From Parasponia andersonii (taxonomy: Eukaryota > Streptophyta > Magnoliopsida > Rosales > Cannabaceae): a DNA stretch of 64,000 nucleotides. The DNA is taken from the NCBI GenBank assembly GCA_002914805.1, contig JXTB01000022.1:862408-926407 (forward strand), given 5' to 3'. The notes under the pieces are model-generated. The model searched no databases, had not been told where the DNA came from, and saw only the letters and a list, made by a program, of their open reading frames with translations. Shown piece by piece: positions 11,526-24,480 of the stretch. Position 1 is the first letter of the stretch. Every line of letters starts with the position of its first letter. The translations under genes were made by a program, and so were the position numbers.

Positions 11526-12794
11526 ATTTAATATTTTCTCATACTCTTTAGGATAATTGTCTCTAATTACTCCCTTTTTAACACATGATAGTAATCTAAT
11601 TTTATGCTTAACATTATAAGATTTTATATACTTTGATAAAAAAAAGATGCAATATTGTATTTCCCAATTTTATGAATTATGAGTCTCTCCAAATGAGAGT
11701 TATTAGTCTTTCCATCGTGAGAGGTCTCTTTTGTTGTGTTTTTTTATTTGTTTACCACAATTTGAAGTAAAGGATGTAGAGAGACTTCGTTTGGTCTCTT
11801 CCTTCCAATGTTGACATTAAATTAAATAAAGATGCCAAAGGTGAAGTTACGACCGCTCTTTCTAAGAAATTACTCTAAGGTGAAAGGTAAAAGTTGTAAG
11901 TGATCATATCTCCTACGCCAAGTATGTTGATTAAAATTTCTAAACATTGGGGTCAGGTATATTGACAATAAACCACAAGCTTTTAATATTGGTTATGCTT
12001 GCGATTTTAGAGTTTGGTCATTTACTATTGGATACATTTACTTTATTGTCATATTTTTCAAGTGTTGTTAAACATGTAACCCCTCAGATATTCCTAGACT
12101 TGCAACTTTAGTAAAATTATTATTAATAAACTTAATGTCGAATTTTAATATGTTTATGTTCATAAATACTTGAAATTATGTGTGTAGTATTATTTTAATG
12201 TTAAATTTTACTATGTTAAAAAAGTATATTTATTTCTTGTTTTAACTTAGAAATTCTAAGTTAGTTTTCCATAATAATAAATTAATTTTACAAAGATTAC
12301 ATTATGCACATCAATATAACCTAGTTAAGAATGTAACATGTTTATGTCACATTAAAAATTGTTATATTTTATAACCTAAAGTTAATGGTTACACCAAAAT
12401 AATATCATGTCATAATTTGAATGACTAAGATTTAAGTATACAAAGAATTAAGCAGACAAATCAATTTAAGGGTGGAGAATACGTTGTAGAAAAAGATAAA
12501 GACTAGTGAAATTTTATCTTAGGGAGATAATAACTATAAATTAGTAGAATAGAAAAGGAAAAGGAAAAGGATAAAATTAGTCGGTAATTCTAAAAAGGAA
12601 AAATATAGACAAAATTAATTGATAGCTTTTGTCTTTAAAAAAATTCAAAAGATAGGAAAAGAAAAATGATAATGGAAATACTCTTTGGAAATTAGTGGTC
12701 ATAATTCAAAGTCGAAGACATAGACTGTAAAACCCGAGAAAACCCTAAACTTAAAAAATATTATTTTAATAATTATTTGTCATGATCTTTTAAT

Positions 12795-14965
12795 TGTAAA
12801 ATCTGTCAAGTCACAATGGCTAATTGGACATTTTAAAAGTAATGGCAAAGTTGTAAATATTGAATTTTCGATTAAAATAATAAAATATCTGGAATGTTAT
12901 AATATTTTGCAACAGTGCCTGATTTTTTCTTAAAAATCCCTCAGAAATTCAAATTTTCAGCAAATAAGAGCTTGAGGGAGAGAGAAAAAGAGAGAAAATA
13001 CCAGATCTGCCGCCGCCTTATGCCACCGCACCGCCACCCAGCTTAGCCGATCCGCCAGCCCACATTGAAGGGCTTTCAAAGAAGAATCCAACGCCACCAG
13101 TCCCGTCTCATTTTGACGTCGGACGAAGTCGTAGCGGCCCCGCAAAAATTATGCCTTCGGCAAGGTTTTCCGGCCACCGAATCGCCGTCTGACCTCCGTT
13201 TTTGACACCTTCAGTAAGTGAAGCTCCATCTCGCCATTGCCGATCAACTCCAAGTGGTTTCACATTAAAACTCATCTCTGGTAAGTTTTTACCATTTTTA
13301 CCGTTTTTACCAACTATGTAAAAAGTGATATTCATGTAATTATTTTGATTAAATTATTTATTTACCCTAGATAAATACAAGAGGTGAAAGAGGGCTAAAA
13401 ATTATGAATAATTATAGTTGGTAAAAGTAAAAAGGGTAATAGTAAGTACAGTAAATAGTAATTAGGAAAAAATGACATTTTTCTAATTATTTTCAAAATG
13501 TGGTATTTATGTAATTCTTGGATTTTTAGGCTTAATTAATGCTAGGGATCTCGAAACTGAGTTCTGATTTCGAATTTGGACTCAGTGAGGTCAAGACATG
13601 AATTTTGATATAAAATATCACTATGTTTCATTGTGGAATGAAAATTGAAATTTCGTGGCACAAATTACACCGTTTTACGTGCCATGGGCCGGTCCTGCAC
13701 TGGGACTCGTTTTTGACAAAGTATATATCTGACCTAACATTTTTGGGTACTCTGAATTCAGTGGTGACCTCCGTTTCTGTATTTGAAGCTTCGGTGGAAA
13801 AGTCACTTTTTCAAGTGGACTTACTAGGAACTAGAAATTGTCGTTTAAGCACCTGAGTGACTAGTTGAGAATTTTTCGAGCATCATTGACCTGGTATTAC
13901 TACCATATCAAGGTAGGGGTTCGATTACCTAATTTTTATACTTGTTTTGGATTTTATTTACATTAAAATTTATTTATGAAAAATCGTGATTTTACGATGG
14001 TTAAAGAAAGTATTGTTAATTATTGGATTATACTGCGATTGGATTGTGTAAATTATTTTATACATTTTTACATATTAGTTTTGGAGTAAAACAATGGTGT
14101 GTTGCCCATGTTACAATAAATCTCAAAATAATGCTAAGCTGGTAAAGCATGATTTGATTATTGGATGCATAATAGCCGTGAACTGTTACATGTTGTACAT
14201 ACTATAGGATCACACACTTCAGTTCCATCATAGCATCGCGGTATTTTAAGGTCGCTGGCGAGTTGCTGCAGTGCTAGGTAAGAGACCTAGGCCCCTGCGT
14301 AGGTTTTTATCTGATACGCCTATGGACAATATCAGGATACTGGATACCCCTGCTTTAGAGGTATTACAGGACCGTGATGAAAGGATAAGAGCTTACTTAT
14401 ATCCTTTTTGATATATGATATGTACAATTATGTAATTTTGATTTTGGTTTTGAATATGTGACTATTCTGGATACCAATGGATTTATAAATTTGATTTATA
14501 CATAGATTTAAAGGAACTAACCATGTAGATTTGAGAAATTGTATCAATCTAAAAGGTAATTAAATTCTTACTGAGAATTTGAATGCTCATCCCTTACTTT
14601 TTCCCTCTCAGGCAGTGCTCAGTGTGACTTTGGAACCTCGGGAGCAGAGGATTGAAGAGTTGGTTACCGTATAGGAAATTGGTAACTATGTAAATAACGC
14701 TGTTATTTATCTTGGCTTATATTAAATATTAATGAGCTTGTTTCACAGACTGTCTGTATAACTAGTGTGTTGGATTGTGAGACTACTGATAATGATGCTT
14801 AGTTTGTTTTAATAAATTTAATTAACAATCTAAGTCTAATAGTGATCACAAAACTGTGAGAATTTTTCTTTTAAAATTAGTTTTATGAATTTTTCTTAAA
14901 TAATCTTTGAATTTCCACTTGTGAAATTCTCTTTCTATCACTGGCCCGAGGTTTGGGTCATGACA
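12795..14965 (+). mobile_element. Solo LTR (~2.17 kb) nested in the Q 5' LTR
   Basis: It starts TGTAAAATCTGTC and ends GGTCATGACA (TG...CA) and is flanked by TTAAT at 12,790-12,794 and 14,966-14,970. The Q 3' LTR shows the uninterrupted site CTTTTAATATTAG at 17,635-17,647 with one TTAAT, which confirms both ends. It has no internal domain, so it is a solo LTR left by LTR-LTR recombination. Short GC-richer parts near 13,010-13,200 and 14,220-14,390 are typical of LTR R/U5 sequence and are not genes. Confidence 0.88.
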
Positions 14966-16245
14966 TTAATATTAGTGTATTCTCTTGAAGAATGAATTTA
15001 TCATGTTAATTTTCTAGTCTAAAGTTTTATTATGTACATTTCATTTCTTTGATCATAGAAATTGAGTAGTTATATTCTAATGAATTTCGTTAATATGTTG
15101 CCGTGAGATACACACAAGAAAGCTAAGTTGAACTATATACCTAATTGCAAGCATAAATTATTTTACAACATATATGGCTACTATTGTTAATATGACATAG
15201 GTCTAGTTAATTATGTTACTATTGGGCCCTAAATTGTTTAAGTTCAATAATCATTTATATTGGCCCAATCGGTAATAGGAAAGTCCAAATTTGAAATTGT
15301 TAATATTTTTATTTGTAATTATCATTGGGTTTTAATCCTTTAGTCCAATATCATTTATCTTGGCCCAATTGGTAATAGGAAAGCCCAAGTTAAAATAAAT
15401 ATTTCAAGCCTAAGTAATAAGTTAAATAGTCACAAGTAAGAAATATATATATATATATATATATAAGTAGTAAAAGAAAAATAAGTGGTGTAGCCATTAA
15501 TATATTTTAATAATATGCATATATATTCATCAATTCACTTATATGAATGGAAAATGATGTAAAATACCATTAACATATTTCATTTATATATTATTACCAT
15601 TAAAATAAAAGAAATTTATTAATTACATTAGAAAACAAAACAAAAATTAGATAAGTTATGTAATAATGCATTAATTATTTGAATGGTATATCCATTATAT
15701 AGATTTTATGGATATTAAATGTAGATATGATAGGATAATACATTTTTTTTAAGTGGATGACACATAGTTAGATTAATAAAATTAATTTAATTGCATAATG
15801 AAAAGATAACAAATAAAAAAAAGTTAGGAAAATGGTGATTATTATTAATATTTTTTTGAATTAATTTTTAATTAAATTTTATGTACATAATTAGCCTATA
15901 AATAGGGTACTCTTTTGTAAACATAATCAAATTCCTTCATTTCTTTTCCTCCATCTTTCTCTCAAAGTATCTATTTCATCCATTATTATTTCAAGAATTT
16001 CCTCTTAGAGTTCTTCAAGTTTCAAGAAAAAAAAAAAAGATAATTTTTAGAACTCTTAGTCTTTCAAGATTTATATATTTTATTGCACTTAGTGTTAAAT
16101 TCAATCTATGATATATATAGAGTTAGAAACCTTATTAAGGTTTGAAATTTTTGTGAAAAGTATTTCTATATATGTACTTAATATCTAGAAAGTTTCACTT
16201 TTATACCCTACTCTTATAATTTTATAAAAATCATTTAACACAAGT
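14966..16245 (+). mobile_element. Remainder of the Q 5' LTR, with promoter TATA box
   Basis: This is colinear with 17,638-18,715 in the Q 3' LTR, including the paired GGCCCAAT motifs and the (TA)n tract. A TATA-like CCTATAAATAGGG at about 15,895 is followed by pyrimidine-rich sequence, as expected for the LTR U3/R border. The corresponding box in the 3' LTR has been deleted. The copy ends at ACAAGTTA (16,245), where pol sequence abuts directly. Confidence 0.75.
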
Positions 16246-17573
16246 TATACATAAGATAAATGATGGAATCCTCAAGATAAATGGTTGATTGTGCATAGCA
16301 AACGATATAGAAATGAGGAACCAAATTCTTTCCGAAGCATATGAAATCCGTTATTCTATCCAACTTGGTACAACAAAGATGTATAATGATCTCAAAAAGT
16401 ACTTTTGCTGGAATGGAATGAAAAATGATGTAGCAAAGTACATGCAGAGATATTTGTCTTGTCAGAAAGTCAAAGTCGAACACAAGAGACCTACTAGGAG
16501 TTACAACCAATTGAACTTCCTGAGTGGAAATGAGAGAAAATTACCATGAATTTTGTGGTTGGATTACCCAAAATGCGTGAAGGATACGATACAATATGGG
16601 TGATTATGGATTAATTAACTAAATCAGCATATTTTCTACCAATGAAAATCACTTATTCATTAGATAAGTTGACTGAATTATATATGATTGACATAGTCAT
16701 ACTACATAGAATATCACGATTGATCATTTCTGACCGCGACAGTCGATTTACTTCTACTTTTTGGAGGAAGACTTAACAAACTTTAGGAATAAAGCTACTT
16801 TTTAACACGGCTTTCCATCTGCAAATAGACGGGTAGTCAGAGTAAACCATCTAAACTTTAAAAGAGCACGGAACAAGAAGCTTCCATTGATAGAATTCTC
16901 TTATTAGAATAGCTATCAGACTTCTATCAAGGTAGCACCTTATGAAGTGCTTTACAGAAGTAGATGTATATCTCCAATCTATTAGTATGAACCTGGGGAG
17001 AAGTATTTAGAGATCACCTACTTCATAAGGGAGACCACTGAAGTGGTACAGAAAATCAGAAAAGGGATAGAAATTGCTCAAAGTTGACAAAAAAACTGTG
17101 CTGACAAGCAGAGAATACCATTGGAATTTCAAGTGGGAGATGTAGTTTTCTTAAGGTTGCACCAATGAAAGTATAATGAGGTTTGAGAAGAAGGGAAAAT
17201 TGAGTTAGAGATATATTAGACCATTCGAGATCCTTCAATGAGTAGGAAAAGTAGCATATAGGTTGGCTCTATCACCAGAATTGATAATGTGCATAATATC
17301 TTTCATATATCTATGCTGAAAAACTATGTCTCGGACCCTTCACACGTGTTAAATCATAAACTTATAGAGATTCATGAATACTTAACTTACGAAGAGAAAT
17401 CAGCTAAAATATTAGCACGTGAAGAGAAAACTTTGCAAAACAAGACAATACCCTTGGTTAAGGTATTGTGGTGTAATCACAAAATCAAAGAGACCACATG
17501 GGATCGAGATGAAGAAAAAGTACCAATGCCTATTCTAATTTTTTAGGACGAAAATTTTATAAGTAGGAGAGAT
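16246..17573 (+). pseudogene. Chromovirus pol fragment: integrase and chromodomain tail
   Basis: The plus-strand reading resembles the C-terminal pol of plant chromoviruses (Tekay/Del type). It has the end of the integrase zinc-binding region (YLSCQKVKVEHKRP, about 16,452-16,493) and the integrase core (FVVGLP, then LTKSAYFLPM, then SDRDSRF at about 16,730-16,750). The C-terminal part reads VHNIFHISMLKNYVSDPSHV, followed by a chromodomain-like segment ending KVLWCNHKIKETTW (about 17,289-17,545). The usual first catalytic Asp before FVVGLP reads Asn, and stops and frameshifts break the frame, so it is inactive. A PPT-like purine run (AGTAGGAGAGAT) precedes the 3' LTR. Lineage is judged by motif resemblance only. 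Confidence 0.82.
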
Positions 17574-18010
17574 TGTAAAACCCGAGAAAACCCTAGACTT
17601 AAAAAAAATTTATTTTAATAATTTTTATCATGATCTTTTAATATTAGTGTATTCTCTTGAAGAATGAATTTATCATGTTAATTTTCTTGTCTTTTTATTA
17701 TGTATATTTAATTTCTTTGATCATAAAAATTGAGTAGTTATATACTAATGAATTTCGTGAATATATTGCTGTGAGATACACAAAAGGAAGCCAAGTTGAA
17801 TTATATGCCTAATTGCAAGTATACATTATTTTACAACATATATGACTATTATTGTTAATATGAAATAGGCCTAGTTAATTATGTTTACTATTAGGCCCTA
17901 AATTGTTTGAGTTCAATAATCATTTATCTTGGCCCAATATGTAATAGGAGAGCCCAAGTTGAAATAAATATTTCAAGCCCAATAATAAGTTAAATAGTCA
18001 CAAGTAAGAA

Positions 18011-18043
<33 letters not shown>

Positions 18044-20900
18044 AGTAGTAAAAGAAGAATTAGTAGTGTAGCCATTAACACATTTTAATAGTATGCATAT
18101 ATATTCATCAATTCACTTATATGAATGAAAAATGATGTAAAAAACCATTAACATATTTCATTCATATATTATTACCATTAAAATAAAAGAAATTTATTAA
18201 CAAAAATTAGGTAATTTATGTAATAATGCATTAATTATTTGAATAGTATATCCATTATAAAGATTTTATGGATATTAAATGTAGATATGATAGGATAATA
18301 CATTATTTTTTTTAAGTGCATGACGCATAATTAGGTTAATAAAATTAATTTAATTGCATGATGAAAAGATAACAAATAAAAAAAAAAGTTTGATAAATGG
18401 TGATTATTAATAATATTTTTTGAATTAATTTCTATTTCATCCATTGTGATTTCAAGAATTTTTTCTTAGAGTTCTTTAAGTTTCAAAAAAGAAAAAGATA
18501 ATTCTTAGAACTCTGAGTCTTTCAAGATTTGTATATTTTATTGCACTTAGGTTTAAATTCAATCTATGATATATATATAGAGTTAGAAATCTTATTAAGG
18601 TCTGAAATTTTTGTAAAAAGTATTTCTATATATATACTTAATTTCTGGAAAGTTTCACTTTTATACCCTACTCCTATACTTTTATAAAAATCATTTAATA
18701 CAAGTTAGTCGTTAGCGAAGAAAAGCTATAAAACGGATTTTATATATAATTGATTCTATGATTTCAAGGGGAAACAATTTTTATTTTGGGTTGAAATTTT
18801 AATCATATGTTTATATACATGTTAAGATAATTTCTAGAAGTTTTCATAATTTTTTGATGTCTATAAAATTAATTATAATTTTTGGAATATACAATGCTTC
18901 AATATTTCAAAATGCTGAAATAAATTCTACGGTATAATTACAAGTGATTAAAGTGTATGAAATTATCTATTTTAGAATTTTCAAATATTATACATAAGTT
19001 GTAAAATGTTAATAATGTGTTTTTAAAATATTTTATTTGTTTAATTTATTAAACACCCCCAAAAATTCAATCATTCTCATTTAGTCACATCTTTAACAAT
19101 TTTATTACAAATTCTAAATTAGAAAAACAAATAGTGATAAATATTGTTTATAAATTCTAAACCATAATCTTTAGAGTTTGGTTTATTTCATATGAATTCA
19201 TGTAAATTTTTAGAATGAATATAATTATGGACTAGAATATGAAATTCTTTAACTACACATTACGCACCAAAATTCTACAATTTTAATGTAAAATATTATT
19301 TTAGGATTTATGTTGTGAATGTTTTCAAATACATAAAATTGGTTTCATATAACCAATGATAGCATATGTTGACATATAAAATGAATGTTGATGCGTGAAT
19401 AATAAATAAAAAGGAGAAAGAAGAGGTATGTGATTGCAACAAGGTTAAGTGTGTAGTATTTCACTGCAAGTACGAAGAACATTTTCTAAGGACTTAAGAT
19501 AAGTACAATATCATCTACAACATGGATAGTTTTAAAAGTATGTTATGTTTGAAATAAAAGTATTTAATATGATTAAATGTGATATTTTTCCTATACAAGA
19601 GATGTTTATTTGGCTTGTATATGTGCCTATGAAAATACATGCCTTCTATGATAATAAGATGAGGTAATTTACTTTACAATATTCTTTATAACTTGATAAA
19701 TACACTTCAATTAAAGGGAGTATCAAGAATATGAAATATAAGTTTTGGTTTGAAATATGATACAACCATTTATATTAAAGAGGAGAGCAAGTAAAAGATA
19801 AGAATATAAAGGTGTCATACCAACCTCTACTAGGTGAGGAATTCTAAGGGAAGATAAGACCGACCTCTACTAGGTAAGGATTCCCGAGGAAAATATGTTA
19901 AATTTATGACCGTTGGTGTTTCAGTAGGGTCGCTCTCCTGATTCCTAGTCTGTAAGTGCGCACTTGGTACATATACAAAGGCCAATAAGAAAGATAAAAA
20001 AATTTACAATAACATATCTGATAAAAGATTATTTTATAAAATACAAGTTGAAAGACTACACAAGGAAACAAAAAAAATTGAACTTTCATAATATATTATT
20101 TGTATAAAATATTTTATGAGATGAATTATACTTACTGAGCGAAAGCTCACGTAGTATAAATGTCCATGTTATAGATACCAAAGGCAAACAACTTTTGTTT
20201 TGAATGATAGGTTGACTAAAATCGAGCTGGTGATGGATACGAGGCACGGGCTTTGAGATACCACCATTATAAATTTCTGTATAAGTTATTTTCACTTTAA
20301 ATGATACAGTTTACTTAAATATATAAGATTAAGTCATATATTTCTTTAAGTTAATAACAAGATGAAATGTTTAAGTTTGAAATCTAAATTTTAAATTTAA
20401 TTATACCTCTAAAATTAAGTAATCATTTTGCTATATACAATATGAGTAATTTTATTTAAATATCCCTTTATAGAATACATATATATATATTATCTTAAAG
20501 TTTATTTTCAATAATTAAAAATTTTTAAATAACTATGTTGTTTTATTATCTAATATATTAATTTAAATAAATATAAGACTAAATGAGCTTTGTCAAAAAG
20601 ACTTAAACTGTCTAAGGAGAGTTTGGGATTTAAGAGGTCTACTTGTGACCCCTCTCTTCAACTAGAAGCCCTTTTAGTTGCGCATTATTTAAATCTCATA
20701 AAAAAAATAATATTTCCTTCAATAGTTTCTATAAATTTCTTAATATGACGTTTAGAATAATTGGTTAACTATCTTGAGAGAATCAAATAAATAAATAAAA
20801 AATTGTCATAAATTTTCATAGTCCAAGTTTGTGACTTTTAAAAAAATAAATTAAGTTAAGAATATACATAGATATCGATCTTAAAAGTCGAGTCGTTATA
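17574..20900 (+). mobile_element. Q 3' LTR (~3.3 kb)
   Basis: It starts TGTAAAACCCGAG and ends GTCGTTATA next to TAGAC. Its second half (about 19,500-20,900) shares blocks with the P LTR (46,600-47,965), such as the TACCAACCTC-CTAGGTGAGGA and GCGAAAGCTCAC blocks, so P and Q are related families. No gene lies within it. Confidence 0.8.
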
Positions 20901-21604
20901 TAGACAAAACTAATTAGTAGCTTTTGTTTCCAAAATAATTCAAAAGGTATGAAAAGAACAATATAGTGGAGATTTTCTTTGAGAGCTAGTGGTATTAGAT
21001 TCCAAATAATTGAAAAAGAAGAAAGATTAGAGACAAAAATAATGCATGAGTGAAAAATAAAGTAAAAAATAAGATAATGAAGTAGGAAAAGAAGGTATCT
21101 TGACAAAATTAATAATAATGGTGCTTGGATTATTAGATAGAATGTGAAAATGTATATAATTGGATGCCTCCTATAGATGGCCTCTAAATAGATCCTTCAT
21201 TTGGCTGTTGGAAATCCATACTTAACCTTCCAATTACTTAGCCAAATTTATCTTCATTTTTCCAATTATCCTTTCTAAAAAAAAAACCCTTTCTATCTCA
21301 TTTTCTTCCAAACCTACAAGAGTTATAATGTTTTACCCATCGACTCTAAAAATATTGATTTCTAGTATATTGATACTTAGAAAAGTTCTCAAACATTCCA
21401 AGAAAGAAGATTCAAGCTTGGAAGGTAAATATTCTCTCACCTTATTTATTATGTGTTTAAATAGATTCTATAAAAGAATAAATGAGTAATAACATATTTG
21501 ATCTACTTTAGATGTCATATAATTTATATTACATTTAGACTTATTTTGTTAATTTTTTAAGCCTCTAAATATGAATATTTCATAATAATAAAGAACTAAC
21601 AATC

Positions 21605-22395
21605 CAAAGCATAAACATCTGCCTTTTCTGTTAGCTGCCCTCGAACAAGATATTCGGGTGCCATGTATCCCCTAAACAAAGTTTTGAGCTACCTTTTAGT
21701 TGTGACCATATGATGAAGATCATAAGCTTTCCTTTACTCTTGTTAAAATAATAATTAGCAAAGCTGTGCTTACAATGTTCCTGCTATTCCTTTACTAAGA
21801 TGAGTTCTATCACCCGAAATAGATCGAGCAAGTCTGAAGTCAGCTATCTTTGGAATGAGATTATCTATAAGCAGAATGTTACTAGTTCTTATGTCTCTGT
21901 GGATTATTTTCGATCCACAAACTCCATGGAGAAATGCAAGTCCTTTCATTGTTCCAGATATGATACTGAATCTCTGCTGCCAATTTAGTATAATACTTGT
22001 GTTCTTTTAATCTGCATTGACATATAGAAAGTTTTCTTTAGTAATGCATATTTCGAGCAAAGGGTTTTAGGTAAAAAAAACTAGATTACTCATTGAAAAA
22101 TCACTACTTAAGTTTCAAAAAGATGTACAAAAAAATAAAGCTAGATATCAAGATTCAAGACAAAAAAAAAGAGAAGACTTACCAAAGAGGACTTGATCAA
22201 GGCCTTTGCTGGGTACAAATTTATACACTAGAAGGCTTTCTTGGCCTTCAATGTTGCATCGCAAAAGCTTAACAAGGTTCTTGTATCCAATACCACTTAT
22301 CAAGTTCACTTCATTGAAGAACTCATCCACCCATTGCCTTGTATTGAAAAATAGTCTTTTGACAGCAACCGTGTTCCCATTTGAAACAATCCTTT
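21605..22395 (-). pseudogene. Cysteine-rich receptor-like kinase fragment (kinase exons only)
   Basis: Three minus-strand blocks encode parts of a CRK-type kinase. At 22,395-22,180 is NGNTVAVKRLFFNTRQWVDE through LLVYKFVPSKGLDQVLFG, with the ATP-binding Lys in VAVKR, followed by a GTAAGT donor. At about 22,005-21,778 is LNWQQRFSII, then HRDIRTSNILL and KIADFRLARS, where DFG has become DFR. At about 21,665-21,605 is GYMAPEYLVRGQLTEKADVY, then a one-base deletion and loss of homology. The second block appears to begin with a stop codon after the splice site. The extracellular, transmembrane and C-terminal kinase regions are absent. It lies inside the left P LTR, in place of sequence present in the right copy, so it was captured or inserted there. 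Kinase activity is not expected. Confidence 0.85.
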
Positions 22396-23568
22396 TAAAT
22401 TAGAAGTTTTTCAAAAAAAGTACGAATCCACTTTAAATTACACTAACAAATAGAGTATGCATACGTCAGCACAAAACATTGATCTAGACGTACTTAATTA
22501 ACAAGTAGAATTAGGACAATCATACTACAAAGTAAGTACAATCTTACCTTTGCCATGAATGGTTTGAAAATGTTCCATGTTACAGTATGATATGTTTGAA
22601 ATTATTTTATGTGTTAACTTGCCTTTACTTTATTATTGTATGGCCTATGTATACTGTATGCTTATGAAGATATATTTCCTATGCTATAAAAATAATGTAT
22701 GCTTACTTTACAATGTTATGTTGTAAAAAAAAAATACTTTGGAATACTTTAACAAATAAAATGTTATGATAGTGGAATATAAGTTTGGGTTTGTTATTAA
22801 AGCATACTCATTCATGTTAAGAGAAGACTAAATAAGATAAAGAATTCAAAGATATCGTACCAACCTCCATTATGTGAGGATGTCCAAGAGAAAATAGGAC
22901 CGATCTCCCTTAAGCGAGGATTCCCGAGAAAAAGTATGTTAAGATTATGACCGTAGGTGTTTTCAGTTGGGTCACTCTCTTGATTTCCAAATTCAGTAGT
23001 GCATACTCGGTACGTACACCATGGCCCATAAGAAAGATAAAAGACTTTGTAATAAAGAATGTGATAAAATAATGATACAATATTTTATAATAAAGAATAA
23101 AGTAATAATTTTATAAAATAACATAACTGAACCTTTATAAAAGATTGTTTGTTTATAAATAAATTTTTTTGTGAGAATTAAATTATACTTGCTAAGCGAA
23201 AGCTCACTTTTTATGAGTATCTATGCCATAGGTATTAGTGGAAAGAAACCTCTGATTGATTGATGGGTTAGTTGGAATCGAGGCAGGAATAAATGCGAGG
23301 CACGGGCAATGGAATACCTCTATTTAAATTTCTTCTACATATGTTCTTATTATAAGACAAATAATTTCAATTACGTTGTTTGAAAACATACTTATAAATT
23401 GGCATTTCATTTCACAATATATGGTTTTATTAAATTGAACTTGAAAATGTATTTCAATTGGATAAAGTTTAAACAAATATAATAAGCACTGATCGTTTGC
23501 CCAAGTAATAAGCACTGATCTTATGCATGAAATTGCAAATATATCATAAATAAAAATTGAACTCAGGA

Positions 23569-23570
<2 letters not shown>

Positions 23571-23610
<40 letters not shown>
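23571..23610. repeat. (AT)20 microsatellite
   Basis: An uninterrupted AT dinucleotide run of 40 bases, just right of the end of the left P LTR. Confidence 0.95.
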
Positions 23611-23612
<2 letters not shown>

Positions 23613-23614
23613 AG

Positions 23615-24480
23615 ACTAAAAATATATGAACCAAATAAGAGAATATTGAACTTTTTCATCAACAGAAAACAAAACATCAAAATACCATATACCACAATAT
23701 ATATATATATATCATGATAAAAATTATATTATACTATGAATAAAAATATATGAACCAAATAAGAGAATATGAACAACTACATCAACTATAATTACACAAC
23801 AGGAATACAACGTATCACGACTAAAATCATATATACCAAGACAAGAAATATCAAATATCTTCACCAACAATAACTAGAGAATAGTAATAGCATAAACTAC
23901 CACAGAAATCATATATACCATGACTATAAATATATGAACTAAATAACAAAATACAAGACATATTCATGAACACTAACCAGAGAACAAAAAAACTATATAC
24001 CACCACAAAAGCATATATACCTTAATCATAAATATATAAACCAAACAATAAAATATTTGACATGTTCATGAATACTATCTAGAGAACAAAAAACCATATA
24101 CCACTATAAAAGTTATATATATTACAACTAAAAAAATGAACTAAACAACAAAAAAAAAAAAAGACAATAATAATGTCATATACCATAACATTACAAGAAT
24201 ATATACCACGAAAAAAGTTATATATACTACGAACATAAACATGTGAATAAAACAAGAGAATATTAAATATCAACTATATCCAAATAACATGAATACAATA
24301 TACCATGACAAAAATCACATGCACCAAGACAAAAAAATATATGAACCAAATAAGAAATATTATATATCTTCATCAACAAAAAATAGAGAATAGTAATACT
24401 ATATACCACCAAAAAATTCATATATACCATCATGAAAATTATATGTACTATGACAAAAAATTGATGAACAAATACAAATT
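23615..24480. repeat. Degenerate ~100-130 bp AT-rich repeat
   Basis: ATGAACCAAAT-type landmarks recur at about 23,624, 23,750, 23,936, 24,044 and 24,340, mixed with ACCATATACCAC-ATAAAA blocks. It is related to the array at 10,670-11,060. No gene is seen. Confidence 0.6.

Larger units (their letters stand above)
8981..11557. mobile_element. Mutator-like or fold-back element, copy 2, cut by the LTR at 11,558
   Basis: The left terminus matches 4,371 and the reverse complement of 25,126. The right half (about 10,560-11,530: 104-bp repeats, then A- and GA-rich sequence) resembles 23,615-25,000 on the plus strand, whose outer end is the reverse complement of the left terminus. Copy 2 therefore looks like two inverted halves, as expected for a long-TIR element whose right terminus is lost where the P LTR starts. 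No transposase is seen. The class is inferred. Confidence 0.4.
12726..20900 (+). mobile_element. Chromovirus-type Ty3/Gypsy element (family Q), internally deleted
   Basis: TAGAC at 12,721-12,725 and 20,901-20,905 flanks the insertion as a 5-bp target-site duplication. The right P copy (near 44,660) has the empty site, GACATAGACAAAACT, with one TAGAC. Both LTRs start TGTAAAACCCGAGAAAACCC (12,726 and 17,574). Parts in order: 5' LTR interrupted by a solo LTR and cut at about 16,245; a pol fragment (16,246-17,573); and a 3' LTR (17,574-20,900) ending GTCGTTATA, probably from TTACA by a C-to-T change. Gag, protease, reverse transcriptase and the primer-binding site are missing. Confidence 0.82.
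11558..23480 (+). mobile_element. LTR of family P, left copy, split by nested insertions and truncated
   Basis: Homology to 43,495-47,965 starts exactly at TGTCTCTAATTACTCC in both copies, with different bases upstream, as expected for an LTR 5' end. The matching parts are 11,558-12,725, then 20,906 to about 21,590, then 22,403 to about 23,480. The first gap is the Q element. The second holds a receptor-kinase fragment in place of the sequence at 45,505-46,485. The copy lacks the LTR 3' end and internal region. No protein is encoded by P itself here. Confidence 0.75.

Noticed and set aside
12956-13335. GC-richer patch with minus-strand open frames
   Set aside because: It lies inside a solo LTR with confirmed ends; such patches are usual for LTR R/U5 regions.
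16289-17546. Two short plus-strand frames as separate small genes
   Set aside because: Both are pieces of one chromovirus pol fragment (integrase and chromodomain) interrupted by stops.
20816-21106. 96-codon open frame on the minus strand
   Set aside because: AT-rich low-complexity hydrophobic translation spanning the Q/P junction (TAGAC at 20,901); it cannot be an old gene.
23324-23695. 123-codon minus-strand frame
   Set aside because: It runs through the (AT)20 tract and gives alternating Ile/Tyr; no conserved domain.
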